Source: Myxococcales bacterium
GTDB taxonomy: Bacteria; Myxococcota_A; Bradymonadia; Bradymonadales; Bradymonadaceae
Direction: 5' to 3'
Length of the DNA stretch: 48,746 nt
NCBI GenBank assembly: GCA_007119175.1
Contig: SKQC01000093.1
Location: 1 to 48,746, forward strand
In this document: positions 1-8,603 of the stretch, piece after piece
Layout of the letters: each line of letters begins with the position of its first letter
How positions within the stretch are numbered: position 1 is the first letter of the stretch
Notes under the pieces: generated by a model
The model's input: only the letters and a program-made list of their open reading frames with translations
Databases searched by the model: none
What the model was told of the DNA's origin: nothing
Translations under genes and position numbers: made by a program

Positions 1-761
1 CGACCTGCGCCGCCGGTGATACCGGTGACGACGTGATCGTCGGGACAGCGAATATCAAAGGGAGAGCCGCCGGTTCCCCCGGCGCTTTCGTCCATCGTTC
101 GATAGGAGCCTCCGACGGTGGGGCCCATGACTGCCCGGTGGGCATCGGGGTCGGCGATATGTTCGCCGAGTCGTTGGATGGCGAGTTCGGCTTTGTCTTC
201 GATCTCCTGGGCGGTCATTCCGTCGAGAGCCAGAGCGTTTTCGGCCAGTCTGGCGCGCTCAGCCTCGGTGGCTCGTTCCGCCACGTCGGCATGGGAGACC
301 CGGTTTCCGGTGGCCTCGTCGTCCTGGTCGTCGCCGTCCGGTCGATCGACGCTGAGGCGGTCGCGCAGAATCTCGTCCTCTCCGTCGAGGGCGATACCGA
401 GCCAACGCTCGCCCTGTAAAAGGTGCTCGCGCAGTGGCGAGTCATGGCCCAGCGCCAATTGGTAACGGCCATCGACGACCGACACAAAGTGGCGCTCACT
501 CCACAGCGGGGAGGCCGACATACTGCCCCGATATAGATGAAAGGTGAGCGGAAAGACGCCGCTGACCGGTTCGCCACCGGCGTTCTGCAAGGTGCCCTGG
601 TAGACGACGACCACATTGTCGGCGGCCGGCATCTCGCCGAAGCCGTCGTCGCCGGGGTTCTCCTCGGCGCTCACACCGGGGCTGAATGCGTAGAGACTGC
701 CGAAGGCGATCAGCGCCGTCGCCACGACAAAGGCGGAGATTGGTCGGGGACTATATATCAT
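1..761 (-). CDS. Secreted protein with tail-fibre-like repeat domain, 3' end cut by window
   Basis: The minus-strand frame is open from an ATG at 761 to the left edge, about 253 residues without a stop. An N-terminal signal peptide (hydrophobic segment about residues 10-30, likely cleavage after VSA) points to export. A domain at about residues 50-140 has the pattern VYQGTLQNAGGEPVSG, LTFHLYRG, then PLWSERH and a V-DGRYQLALG strand. I recognise this pattern from many secreted bacterial proteins of tail-fibre or collar type. An Ala/Glu-rich helical stretch follows, then the motif CPDDHVVTGITGGAG, which resembles a common Cys-Pro/VVTGI lectin-like repeat. The ATG lies inside the last codons of the upstream gene (11-base overlap), so the two are probably co-translated. 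Function is unknown; adhesion or surface binding is a guess. Confidence 0.7.
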   Translation of the reverse strand, partial: MIYSPRPISAFVVATALIAFGSLYAFSPGVSAEENPGDDGFGEMPAADNVVVVYQGTLQNAGGEPVSGVFPLTFHLYRGSMSASPLWSERHFVSVVDGRYQLALGHDSPLREHLLQGERWLGIALDGEDEILRDRLSVDRPDGDDQDDEATGNRVSHADVAERATEAERARLAENALALDGMTAQEIEDKAELAIQRLGEHIADPDAHRAVMGPTVGGSYRTMDESAGGTGGSPFDIRCPDDHVVTGITGGAG

Positions 762-1389
762 CGAGGGGGTTGGCCGTGATTTTGATATTGATGACGAGTT
801 CCACATCGCTCGTTCCCGACGGGGGAAATGGTTGTCCTTCCTTGACCACCGGGGTGGCTCCGGCGATCGCTGTGTATTGCAATTCCTTGAACAATTCGGA
901 GGCCGGCTCCAGTGCTTGCTCGCGAGCCGGCGCATTGCCAGCGTCATCGGTCTGAGCTGGCACCGACGGGATGGTCGTCAGGTGAACCGTCTCCGGGTCA
1001 TCGGCATCACGCGTCCCGAGGGGAGCGACGTGAACCTCCACGTCGGGGAGGTCGAAGGTGAGGCTATTGTCGCTGACCTCATAATCAATGCTGGTGATCT
1101 CCAATGAGCGCAGTCGTTGTGAGATATTTTGCAAATCGCCGCTGCCGGTGGACTCGAGAATATCGATATCCACCGGGATTTCGATCGCCAGTAATTCGAC
1201 TTCTTCTTGAGCATCAACAGTGTCCTCTTCGCAATCAGCGTCGGTAGGACATAACTCGTTGGCGTCGACCTCAAAGTCGACGGGGATGGCTCGTTCATAG
1301 GTCACGGTCGCCGCTTCACTGTCGAGAAATCCACAGGCGAGGGCGAAGAAGCCGATCACGGCAAGGAGGCCGATTAGAGATTGTTTCAT
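751..1389 (-). CDS. Putative secreted or lipoprotein of unknown function
   Basis: This is a 212-residue protein if read from ATG 1389. That start has GAGGA eight bases upstream; an alternative ATG lies at 1395. The N-terminus MKQSLIGLLAVIGFFALAC looks like a lipoprotein or Sec signal with Cys19 as a possible lipidation site, although the lipobox ALAC is not canonical. The mature part is acidic and strand-rich, with alternating hydrophobic segments such as LTFDLPDVEVHVAPLG and LVINIKITANPLDDI, and a Cys pair near residues 47-53. No known domain was recognised. Its stop codon overlaps the start of the next minus-strand gene, indicating an operon. It is divergent from the TPR/sigma-54 regulator at 1600, which could control it; that is inference from position only. 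Confidence 0.65.
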   Translation of the reverse strand: MKQSLIGLLAVIGFFALACGFLDSEAATVTYERAIPVDFEVDANELCPTDADCEEDTVDAQEEVELLAIEIPVDIDILESTGSGDLQNISQRLRSLEITSIDYEVSDNSLTFDLPDVEVHVAPLGTRDADDPETVHLTTIPSVPAQTDDAGNAPAREQALEPASELFKELQYTAIAGATPVVKEGQPFPPSGTSDVELVINIKITANPLDDI

Positions 1390-1511
1390 GGACATCTTCC
1401 TCAGTAAAAATTGCAACCATTACAACGAAGCGACGGGCACGCCGACATCTACGTAAGAGATAGCAAAAGCGGAGGGCGGGAACAACTATTGGCGCCGATC
1501 TGGCATCGCCT

Positions 1512-1541
1512 TTGGCTAACGAAGCCAGTATGCGCTATACT
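1512..1541 (+). promoter_or_regulatory. Possible sigma-70-type promoter for the TPR/sigma-54 activator
   Basis: A TTGGCT (-35-like, 1512-1517) and TATACT (-10-like, 1536-1541) pair is separated by 18 bases and sits about 60 bases before the ATG at 1600. Match to consensus is 4/6 and 5/6 by eye. It lies in the divergent intergenic region 1390-1599, where I see nothing else firm. Confidence 0.35.
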
Positions 1542-1599
1542 CGCCATCCGCTTTTAATGGGCTGCAAATTTTTTGGTCAGTGGTGCTACAGGAAAATGA

Positions 1600-4500
1600 A
1601 TGACTAAACAGGTGACATCGATGGCCGATGAAATCGTCTCCCGGCTGGAGGCGACGACATTTGGTGCGGTGATCTGTATCGAGGACTGTTCAATCGATGT
1701 CATTCACCACGAATACGAGGCGCTTCGTCGTTCCGCTGAGGAGGCGGGACGAGATAGTTTTTTGGTCAGCGGGGTAGACACGGCAAATGGGCGGGGAAGT
1801 CTGTATGGTGTGCTGTCGACCTGGGTGGAAAGCCACTGCGATGAGATCGACGATTCGCGAGCTGTTCTGAGGCTATTCGATTATTTGACGATGACGATGG
1901 ATATCGGCTCGGAGGCTGTCAAGACGGCAGACCGGGTGGAGTTGATGATCGACGCCGTCATCCAACTCGTGGAGCGGTTGATCGCGTATCGTCCGGCGAT
2001 TCTCACCGTCACAGCCCCCCATCGTGTGGCACAAACGGAGCACAAAGTCCTCGTTGCCCTGATGGAGCATTTTCTCGCCGACCCCCTTGCCGAGGTCGAT
2101 CCCGCCGCGGCGAGTGCTCCGGCGCTGAGCTTTGTGTGGGGGGGGCCATGGGAGGGACTGGCGGGAGTAGAGACGGAGCGTGTAAAATTCGGGGAGCAGG
2201 GAATCAGTGAAATACGGCGGTTTTTAAATGAAGACCGTATCGTGGAGCAGATTTTCGATACTACCGATGGCGATCCGCGGCGTTTAAAGGCGTTATTCGA
2301 CGGCCTGCCGCAATCGATCACCCATCTGTGGGCGAGACGAGTTGCCGAACTGAATCCGGCCCAGCGACGGGTGGCGGAATATCTGGCCGTCGCCGATAGG
2401 GCGTTGGAGCTGAGTTTTTTGGAGCGTCTGGTCGATGAAACGTCCGTTGTCTCGGCAGCGCAGGCGCTATGCGATGGCGGAATTGCCACGCGTGGAATGA
2501 GAGATGGCGCCGTAAGAGTCGAATTGGCCGATGATGAGATCCGTCGCGCGATTTCAGAGGGGCTGGACGCGGATATTCGCCGTGATCTGCACCTGATTTT
2601 GGCGAACGCCGCAATTGAGACGCGAGATGAAGACGGCGCGTTTATTGCCAGTCATGCCCTGGCGGGTGGTGATGCGGAACTGGGAGTGCGCTATGGGTTG
2701 TCGGCGGTACGTCAGTTGCTGCGCCGCGGACGACTGGAGGAGGCCGACGAGCTTTCGACTCAGTTGCGCGGGATGGCTGACTTAGATCCGGATACCCGCC
2801 GCCAGATTCTGCAATTGAGCCTGAGAATTGCCGAGGCTCGTGGCGCCTGGCGCGAGGCACTGCCGCTTGCCCGACAACTGGAGGGGCTCGCAGATAGCAG
2901 TCCGTCGGGACGCCTGGAGCGCCGTATCGGCACTTATCTGATGAAGATCGGCAACAGGGAGTCGGCGCAGGAGCGATTTTCCTCAGCACTGGAACGGATC
3001 GAAGGGCGGGATGCCGAGGCAATCAACGAGCGCGTCCGGGCCCTGCTGGGAATCGCCGAAATTCATTACCGGGCCGGAGAGCACGAAGATTCCGAGCGCC
3101 GGGCACTGGCGGCGATCGAAGAGTTGGCCGGCCATGAAAATGATGACGATGGCGATGCCGGCGAATTGATTTTGGAATGCCGCAATATTCTGGGCAAGGT
3201 GGCGCTATTTTGTGGGGATCTTAAGCGGGCACGCCGCTATTTTGAGCGCAATGCGACGGATGCACAGCGCGCTAACAGGATCGGCGATGAAGCCTGTGCG
3301 GAAGTGAATCTGGGAGTGGTGGCGCTTCAACAGCAACGCTATCAGGATGCCGCTCAGCGCCTGACAAGGGCGCTCGAGAATTGCGAGGTCCCCGGTGGCC
3401 CACCGCGACTTTATTGCTGGATGAATCTGGGGATTGTCCATCAGCGACGCGGTCATTTTACGGAGGCCCTGGAGGATTATCGACGCTCATTGCGTGAGGC
3501 GACGCGCTGTGGAAACGACGTAGCCCGGGCCGTCTCGGCTCACAACCTGGCCACGCTGTACCAGGATATGGGCGCCTTCGACAAAGCGTGCCACCTGGTG
3601 GAGCGTCTACACAGCGCCGGTCAAAATGCAGCGAAAAAGGGAGGCTCCCCCTTTACAGCCCGGTGGGCTGCAGTGGTGGAAGTGCAGGTGCTTTTTGCTC
3701 AGGAGCGCTGGTCTGAGGGTCTTGAGGCCTGGAAAGAAGCTGAGGCCAACGTGCCAAAGTCCAGTCGCTGGTATGAGACAGAGATGGCGATCCGGTGTGC
3801 CACGGCGTATTTGAAGCTCGGCCAGCTGGAGCGGGCGCGTACAGTGCTTGAAGAAACCAGCGAAGCGGCGTCATCGACCCCTTTATGCAGTGCAATTCAT
3901 GATTTTAATCAGCAGTGGTTGCATTTTAAGGACGACGAGTCATTTAATGAGTCGACGTGGCGTCAACTCATCGATCAACTCGAGACGCTCGGATTGTATC
4001 GCCACGCGGTGTCGGCGCGGCTAATTATGGTTTCCCATCTCGATGGGGGAGACGAGGCGGCACAGCAGACGGCGCGGCGGCTTGTAGCGCGCGGCGTCGA
4101 GGAGCTGCGTCAGCGCGCCGACCGCCTACCCGATCGGTTTCGCTCCGATTATTTTGCCATCGCCGATCATAGAGAGTTGCTCGAGCAATATCAGCGCTTC
4201 GGGGGAGAACGACTGCCCGACGAGTTGCGGATGTCGAAGGAGTCCGTTGCAACGTCGACGGAGCAGCCCGAAGAGGCAGACGCACCGCGCGATGAGCGAG
4301 ATTATCAATTGTGGCGATCTCGATACCCGAAAATGATTGGCGAGGACGCCTCGATACTTCAGGTGTTTCGATTCGTCGACCGCGTGGCTTCCGGTGAAAC
4401 CACGATTTTAGTAAGTGGCGAATCCGGGACCGGCAAGGAATTGGTCGCCGAAGCAGTTCATCGCCACAGCAATCGCAGCGACGAGCCATTCGTAAAGGTC

Positions 4501-5391
4501 AATTGCGCGGCTTTCGTCGAGGACCTGCTGTTGAGCGAGCTTTTCGGTCACAAAAAAGGCGCCTTTACGGGGGCTGTCAGTGACAGGAAGGGCCGGTTTG
4601 AGCGCGCTGACGGTGGGACGATCTTTCTCGACGAAATCGGCGATATCTCACCGAAAACCCAGGTGGCGCTGTTGCGCGTGCTGCAGGAGGGCACCTTTGA
4701 GCCCGTCGGGAGCGCGGAGACCCACTGCGCCGACGTGCGCGTCGTGGCGGCGACTAACCGCGACCTCGATGAGATGGTGCGCGAGGGAACCTTTCGCCTC
4801 GACCTATACTACCGGCTCAAGGGATTTCTCATCGAAATGCCGCCGCTTCGACAGCGGCGTCAAGACATTCCCCGCCTGCTCAAGCATTTTGTGGAGCGTT
4901 TTTCCGACGACGGCCAGGGACCGGAATTCTCAAATGATGCCATTCAATTTTTGGCGCAATATAAATGGCCCGGAAATATTCGGGAGTTAGAGAATTTCGT
5001 CCGCAGTGCGCTCCTCTTTGCAGAGGATGCATCGATCGGCATGAAACAGGTCGTGCAGTTTCGAGAATTTTTCTCGGAATGCGATCTCGATGAGCAACTG
5101 CCGCCGATCGATCCGGATGTGGACATCGGTGTGTCCATGGATTTCAACGAGACAACGGTGATCGCCGGCGACACCGAAGAGGCGCTGGTAGAGGAAATGG
5201 TTGCCGATGGGCGATCATTGTCGAAGCTCAAGAAGAGATTAGAGCGCAAGTGTATCAAGCGCGCCCTGCGACAGACCGATGGCAATATCTCACAGGCGGC
5301 ACGCATCTTACAGATGAAGCGGCCGAGATTGAGTCAGATTGTGAATGGAACCGCGGAACTATTGGCCCTCAAAGAAGAGCTAGTGGGATGA
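1600..5391 (+). CDS. TPR-containing sigma-54-dependent transcriptional activator (NtrC-type AAA+, Fis HTH)
   Basis: The protein is 1263 residues. Residues about 1-330 resemble the ATPase-like sensor part of large STAND regulators, but no Walker A motif is visible there. Residues about 330-870 form many helical TPR-like repeats (for example ALLGIAEIHYRAGEHEDSERRA). A sigma-54 activator AAA+ domain begins near residue 912, with Walker A GESGTGKE (about 940), the sigma-54 contact loop GAFTGA (about 987) and Walker B IFLDEIGD (about 1008). The C-terminal 55 residues are a Fis-type helix-turn-helix (GNISQAARILQMKRPRLSQI). The ATG has AGGA seven bases upstream. It should bind enhancer DNA and drive open-complex formation by sigma-54 RNA polymerase, with the TPR region probably sensing a partner or ligand. 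The stop overlaps the start of a lipoprotein gene. Confidence 0.93.
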   Translation: MTKQVTSMADEIVSRLEATTFGAVICIEDCSIDVIHHEYEALRRSAEEAGRDSFLVSGVDTANGRGSLYGVLSTWVESHCDEIDDSRAVLRLFDYLTMTMDIGSEAVKTADRVELMIDAVIQLVERLIAYRPAILTVTAPHRVAQTEHKVLVALMEHFLADPLAEVDPAAASAPALSFVWGGPWEGLAGVETERVKFGEQGISEIRRFLNEDRIVEQIFDTTDGDPRRLKALFDGLPQSITHLWARRVAELNPAQRRVAEYLAVADRALELSFLERLVDETSVVSAAQALCDGGIATRGMRDGAVRVELADDEIRRAISEGLDADIRRDLHLILANAAIETRDEDGAFIASHALAGGDAELGVRYGLSAVRQLLRRGRLEEADELSTQLRGMADLDPDTRRQILQLSLRIAEARGAWREALPLARQLEGLADSSPSGRLERRIGTYLMKIGNRESAQERFSSALERIEGRDAEAINERVRALLGIAEIHYRAGEHEDSERRALAAIEELAGHENDDDGDAGELILECRNILGKVALFCGDLKRARRYFERNATDAQRANRIGDEACAEVNLGVVALQQQRYQDAAQRLTRALENCEVPGGPPRLYCWMNLGIVHQRRGHFTEALEDYRRSLREATRCGNDVARAVSAHNLATLYQDMGAFDKACHLVERLHSAGQNAAKKGGSPFTARWAAVVEVQVLFAQERWSEGLEAWKEAEANVPKSSRWYETEMAIRCATAYLKLGQLERARTVLEETSEAASSTPLCSAIHDFNQQWLHFKDDESFNESTWRQLIDQLETLGLYRHAVSARLIMVSHLDGGDEAAQQTARRLVARGVEELRQRADRLPDRFRSDYFAIADHRELLEQYQRFGGERLPDELRMSKESVATSTEQPEEADAPRDERDYQLWRSRYPKMIGEDASILQVFRFVDRVASGETTILVSGESGTGKELVAEAVHRHSNRSDEPFVKVNCAAFVEDLLLSELFGHKKGAFTGAVSDRKGRFERADGGTIFLDEIGDISPKTQVALLRVLQEGTFEPVGSAETHCADVRVVAATNRDLDEMVREGTFRLDLYYRLKGFLIEMPPLRQRRQDIPRLLKHFVERFSDDGQGPEFSNDAIQFLAQYKWPGNIRELENFVRSALLFAEDASIGMKQVVQFREFFSECDLDEQLPPIDPDVDIGVSMDFNETTVIAGDTEEALVEEMVADGRSLSKLKKRLERKCIKRALRQTDGNISQAARILQMKRPRLSQIVNGTAELLALKEELVG

Positions 5392-6248
5392 AAACCATGA
5401 ATTTATTACCAAAGTCGATTGCGCTGTCCTGCTTAGTAGGAGGACTTCTTTGGGCGGGCTGCGGGGATATTCCGTTGAGTGAGCCTGTGGAGGAGGAGTT
5501 TGGCGAGAACACCGAGCCGTTGGCAAAGGTCACGCCCGAATTCCGGATCACCGGACTCGATGACGCCCCGGAGGAACTGTTAATCGAGGAACTCGGAATT
5601 ACGGTGACCGAGATTCGGCTCGAACCTGTGGACGGGACCGACCGCGGACTGGCGTATTCGACATCGAATCCTTTGACGCTCGAGTTTGATTTAACACAGG
5701 GGCAAACGGAGTTGCGCGGCCAGGAGGTCACGCTTCCGGAGCTGGGCCAGTTTTTGGTCAGTGTTCGTCTGGAGCCAGTCGAAGAGGTGGGCACCGATGA
5801 GTTTCTGGGAAGCCTGGAGTTGCGGGGGCATGTGCGAAATGGCTACCTGGTCAAGGAAACCGAGGAACAGCAAGAAGATCGCTACAAATGGGACGATGAT
5901 CGCGTCGAGAGCACTGACGAGAGAGGCGACGGAAGTCCGGTGCCACTGCCGGTTCAGCGGATTAAAAACGAGGACCAACAAGAGGAGATGTGGACGCCCT
6001 TTGCGATGTCGAGTTCCCGCACCGTTTATTATACCTTTTCCGACGTCGAATTGGTGCCCGGCGCGCAGGACCTGACCTTTACCTTTGATATCAACGATTG
6101 GGCGATGACGGCGGCCAATCCGATTATCGACGCCGTAGAGCAGAGTGGTGCCGGCGGTATCGTCGATGTGAGTAGCGAGGTCGACTCCACTGCTGCGGAC
6201 CCGGAAGTGCTACTGGAATCGAGCTCGGTGTCGATGACCGTTCAATAG
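5388..6248 (+). CDS. Putative lipoprotein coupled to the sigma-54 activator
   Basis: The 286-residue reading starts at ATG 5388, which overlaps the regulator's stop as ATGA; a second in-frame ATG lies at 5397. A charged N-terminus and a hydrophobic segment end in LLWAGC (Cys25), consistent with a lipoprotein signal. The mature part has beta-strand-rich segments of the form ITVTEIRLEPVDG and FLVSVRLEPVEE. This pattern faintly recalls DUF4382-type cell-surface lipoproteins, but I cannot confirm it. A charged, disordered middle (about residues 160-200) and another strand-rich half follow. The function is unknown. The coupling suggests it is made in step with the regulator, perhaps as an envelope sensor or an autoregulated target. 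No promoter between the two genes is possible. Confidence 0.75.
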   Translation: MKTMNLLPKSIALSCLVGGLLWAGCGDIPLSEPVEEEFGENTEPLAKVTPEFRITGLDDAPEELLIEELGITVTEIRLEPVDGTDRGLAYSTSNPLTLEFDLTQGQTELRGQEVTLPELGQFLVSVRLEPVEEVGTDEFLGSLELRGHVRNGYLVKETEEQQEDRYKWDDDRVESTDERGDGSPVPLPVQRIKNEDQQEEMWTPFAMSSSRTVYYTFSDVELVPGAQDLTFTFDINDWAMTAANPIIDAVEQSGAGGIVDVSSEVDSTAADPEVLLESSSVSMTVQ

Positions 6249-6305
6249 GCAACGAATCGGTCGCAGACTTTGTCTGTCGGCCCACTTGAAGTGGAAATTC
6301 GGGGA

Positions 6306-7256
6306 TTATTCAGCGAGCCAGCTCAAAAGCTGGCTCGCTGCTTTGTATGGGTCGATCTGGCCGGCGGCGAGATCGTCGACGAGCTGCGAGAATCGATCTG
6401 AGCGGACATGCTCATCAAATCGGGCCTCGAGCTCCGACCGGGCGATAGCACGGATCAGGTGAGTATGTCGTTTTTGCAGGCGTGTTTGGCGAGACTGGTC
6501 TTCTTCGACGGAACGACGGTGAATTTCGACCTCGGCGAAGAGTTCGTCGATTCCGTCTCCGCTGGTGGCGCTGGTAGCGACGATTGCGGGAGCAGCGCTT
6601 CGAGCGGCGTCGGTATTCTGGTGAAGAGACAGCATAGTCTGGATACGACGTTTTAGATGCTGGCTTCCCGGAAGATCTGATTTATTGAGGACGAAGACGT
6701 CGGCGATTTCCATCAGCCCCGCTTTGTCGGCCTGAATATCGTCGCCCAGTCCCGGGACGAGCGTGACGAGACTGGTATCGGCGAGGCGGATGATCTCGAC
6801 CTCATCCTGGCCGACGCCGACGGTTTCGACGATCACCGTGTCAAATCCCATGGCGTCCAATACCTGGACCATCGCCGGTGTGGAGCGTGACAGGCCGCCG
6901 AGGGAGCCGCGAGTGGCCACAGAGCGGATGAAAACTCCATCGTCCTCGGCGTGTTCTTGCATCCGCACGCGGTCGCCGAGGATGGCGCCGCCGGAAAATG
7001 GACTTGTGGGATCGATGGCGATACATCCCACGGTATCGCCGCGCTCTCGGAAGCGAGCAATTAATCGGCTGACCAACGTCGATTTTCCCGATCCCGGATT
7101 TCCGGTGACGCCGAGGATATAAGCATCGCCGGCATAGGGCATCAGGGCGGTCAGGGTGGCACGGGCCTGTGGTGCGTCATCATCAATCAGACGCATCAAG
7201 CGCGCCGCAGCGCGCCGACTCCCCTTAAGGATTGCCTCTCTGAGCTCACCGGTCAT
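6306..7256 (-). CDS. meaB: Methylmalonyl-CoA mutase-associated GTPase MeaB (ArgK family)
   Basis: This is a 316-residue protein read from ATG 7256, close to the family's usual 310-340. P-loop GVTGNPGSGKST lies at residues 49-60. A GDRVRMQ segment follows, then the switch motif ETVGVGQ (about 144-150) and the guanine-specificity motif NKSD (191-194). MeaB is a G-protein chaperone that gates adenosylcobalamin delivery to methylmalonyl-CoA mutase and protects the enzyme from inactivation. The gene lies just downstream (7 bases) of a stand-alone B12-binding mutase subunit, which supports the assignment. An in-frame upstream extension to 7418 exists but overlaps that gene, so the shorter start is preferred. 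The last codons contain a perfect hairpin. Confidence 0.95.
   Translation of the reverse strand: MTGELREAILKGSRRAAARLMRLIDDDAPQARATLTALMPYAGDAYILGVTGNPGSGKSTLVSRLIARFRERGDTVGCIAIDPTSPFSGGAILGDRVRMQEHAEDDGVFIRSVATRGSLGGLSRSTPAMVQVLDAMGFDTVIVETVGVGQDEVEIIRLADTSLVTLVPGLGDDIQADKAGLMEIADVFVLNKSDLPGSQHLKRRIQTMLSLHQNTDAARSAAPAIVATSATSGDGIDELFAEVEIHRRSVEEDQSRQTRLQKRHTHLIRAIARSELEARFDEHVRSDRFSQLVDDLAAGQIDPYKAASQLLSWLAE
6312..6339. terminator. Perfect 12-bp inverted repeat at the convergent end of meaB
   Basis: The arms 6312-6323 and 6328-6339 pair perfectly around a 4-base loop (caaa). The hairpin lies inside the last codons of meaB (encoding about QLLSWLAE) and between convergent genes. No T-run follows on either strand, so intrinsic termination is uncertain; it may instead protect the 3' end of the mRNA. 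Confidence 0.4.
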
Positions 7257-7263
7257 GACAGAC

Positions 7264-7698
7264 TCAATCCTGGCCGCGACCGTATTTGTCGTCGCAGGCG
7301 CGTTTGACGAAGTCGATGACCTCGGAGGTATTCGTGCCGGGCGTAAAAATGGCCCGCACGCCGGCTTCTTCGAGTTTTGTGATATCGTCCTCGGGAATGA
7401 CTCCGCCCCCGAAGACAAAGATGTCGTCGGCGCCTTCCTCCTGGAGCAATTCGACCACTTTCGGCATCAATGTGTTGTGAGCACCGGAGAGAATTGACAG
7501 CCCGATGCCGTCGACATCCTCCTCGATAGCTGTGCGCACCAGGGCGCCGGGCGTTTGGTGGAGGCCGCTGTAGATGACCTCGAAGCCGGCGTCGCGCAGA
7601 GCTCGGGCGATGACTTTCGCCCCTCGATCGTGGCCGTCGAGGCCGGGCTTTCCGATTAGGATTCGGTATGTCGTCGGCGCCGGAGTGGAGGAATTCAT
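7264..7698 (-). CDS. Methylmalonyl-CoA mutase small subunit / cobalamin-binding domain protein
   Basis: The 144-residue protein consists of one B12-binding Rossmann domain. It carries the base-off cobalamin motif DGHDRG (residues 21-26), in which His23 should ligate cobalt. GLSILSGAH and the glycine-rich strand VFGGGVIP follow, as in the C-terminal domain of methylmalonyl-CoA mutase. This matches the McmB-type separate subunit found where mutase is split. The catalytic TIM-barrel subunit is not in the window. The start ATG 7698 has CAGG nine bases upstream. A longer reading to 7728 is less likely because its first residues do not match the family. It lies in a four-gene minus-strand cluster with hbd, enoyl-CoA hydratase and meaB. 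Confidence 0.92.
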   Translation of the reverse strand: MNSSTPAPTTYRILIGKPGLDGHDRGAKVIARALRDAGFEVIYSGLHQTPGALVRTAIEEDVDGIGLSILSGAHNTLMPKVVELLQEEGADDIFVFGGGVIPEDDITKLEEAGVRAIFTPGTNTSEVIDFVKRACDDKYGRGQD

Positions 7699-7746
7699 GC
7701 TTGATAACCTGACGGAAGATGGGCGCAAGTGGTGGCGAAAGGGCGA

Positions 7747-8529
7747 TCAAGATCCGGTAAAATCGGGGGAGCGCTTGTCGAGAAACGCGGTCATTCCCTC
7801 GTTTCGATCTTGGGAGTCCCAGATGCCGGCGAATGCCTGAATTTCAAGTTTATTTCCCTCACTTAGCGTCGTCTCTGAGCCCTGACGCATCAGCGATTTT
7901 GCCTGGCGCACAGCAATCGGGCCCTTGTCGCCGATCGTGGAGGCCACGGAGAGGACCTCGTCGAAAAAATCTTCGCCGGAAAAGACGTCGACGGCCAGTC
8001 CGATTCGACGTGCCTCGTCGGCGGAGATAGATTCACCGGTGAAGACCAGCCGGCGTGCCTGTTGCCAGCCGATACGCCGGCCAAGCCGCTGCGTTCCACC
8101 GAAGCCGGGAATGATTCCCAGGCCGACCTCGGGGAGTCCGACGCTGGCGCTGTCGGAGAGATAGATCAGATCGCAGGCCAGGGCGAGTTCGAGACCGCCG
8201 CCGAGAGCAAAGCCGTTGACGGCGGCGATCGTTGGCATCGGCAGAGCCTCGATGGCATCCATGGTGGCGTGGCCAAGGTCTCCGAATTCGGCGGCCTCCT
8301 CGGCGCTCATCTCATTCATCGCTGCAATATCAGCTCCGGCGACGAAGGCGCGGCCGGCACCGGTGAGAACGACGGCCCGCAGGTCTTTATTGCCCGCAAA
8401 TTCTTCGCTGACCGACCGAAGTTCGGAGAGGACGTTGGCGTTGAGCGCATTGAGTCGGTCCGGACGGTTAATGGTGATAATGGCCAGGCCGTCGGTGCGG
8501 CGGTCGATGTCCAGTGTCTCGAAGCTCAT
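7747..8529 (-). CDS. Enoyl-CoA hydratase/isomerase (crotonase family)
   Basis: The protein is 260 residues, the usual crotonase length. It has the oxyanion-hole segment GRAFVAGADIAAM (about 59-71), NGFALGGGLELALACD with the catalytic-position Glu114, and LPEVGLGIIPGFGGTQRL with Glu134. Both glutamates that activate water in enoyl-CoA hydratases are present, so true hydratase activity (2-enoyl-CoA to 3-hydroxyacyl-CoA) is likely. A strong AAGGAG lies five bases before ATG 8529. It sits 74 bases downstream of hydroxybutyryl-CoA dehydrogenase, the next enzyme of beta-oxidation or butyrate metabolism. Chain-length preference cannot be read from sequence. Confidence 0.93.
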   Translation of the reverse strand: MSFETLDIDRRTDGLAIITINRPDRLNALNANVLSELRSVSEEFAGNKDLRAVVLTGAGRAFVAGADIAAMNEMSAEEAAEFGDLGHATMDAIEALPMPTIAAVNGFALGGGLELALACDLIYLSDSASVGLPEVGLGIIPGFGGTQRLGRRIGWQQARRLVFTGESISADEARRIGLAVDVFSGEDFFDEVLSVASTIGDKGPIAVRQAKSLMRQGSETTLSEGNKLEIQAFAGIWDSQDRNEGMTAFLDKRSPDFTGS

Positions 8530-8603
8530 AATTTCTCCTTATATTCAACAGAAAGCGATCCAACGGAGGCTCGGTGCCGAGTTTTGGTCAGATTGTGTGT
8601 CGC

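Noticed and set aside
215-616. Minus-strand 133-residue frame
   Set aside because: It is Arg/Ser/Thr-rich and lies in another frame of the open partial gene 1-761, which has a signal peptide and recognisable domain motifs.
4580-4990. Plus-strand 136-residue frame inside the sigma-54 activator
   Set aside because: It overlaps the conserved AAA+ domain in another frame and has the Arg/Ser/Cys-rich composition of a shadow frame.
7256-7418. Longer N-terminus for meaB (370 residues)
   Set aside because: The extension lies inside the upstream B12-subunit gene in another frame and its residues are not MeaB-like.
1571-8590. The 10-mer ttttggtcag occurs four times (near 1571, 1759, 5752, 8581)
   Set aside because: Two copies encode Phe-Leu-Val-Ser in real genes; the spacing and context do not suggest a common site.
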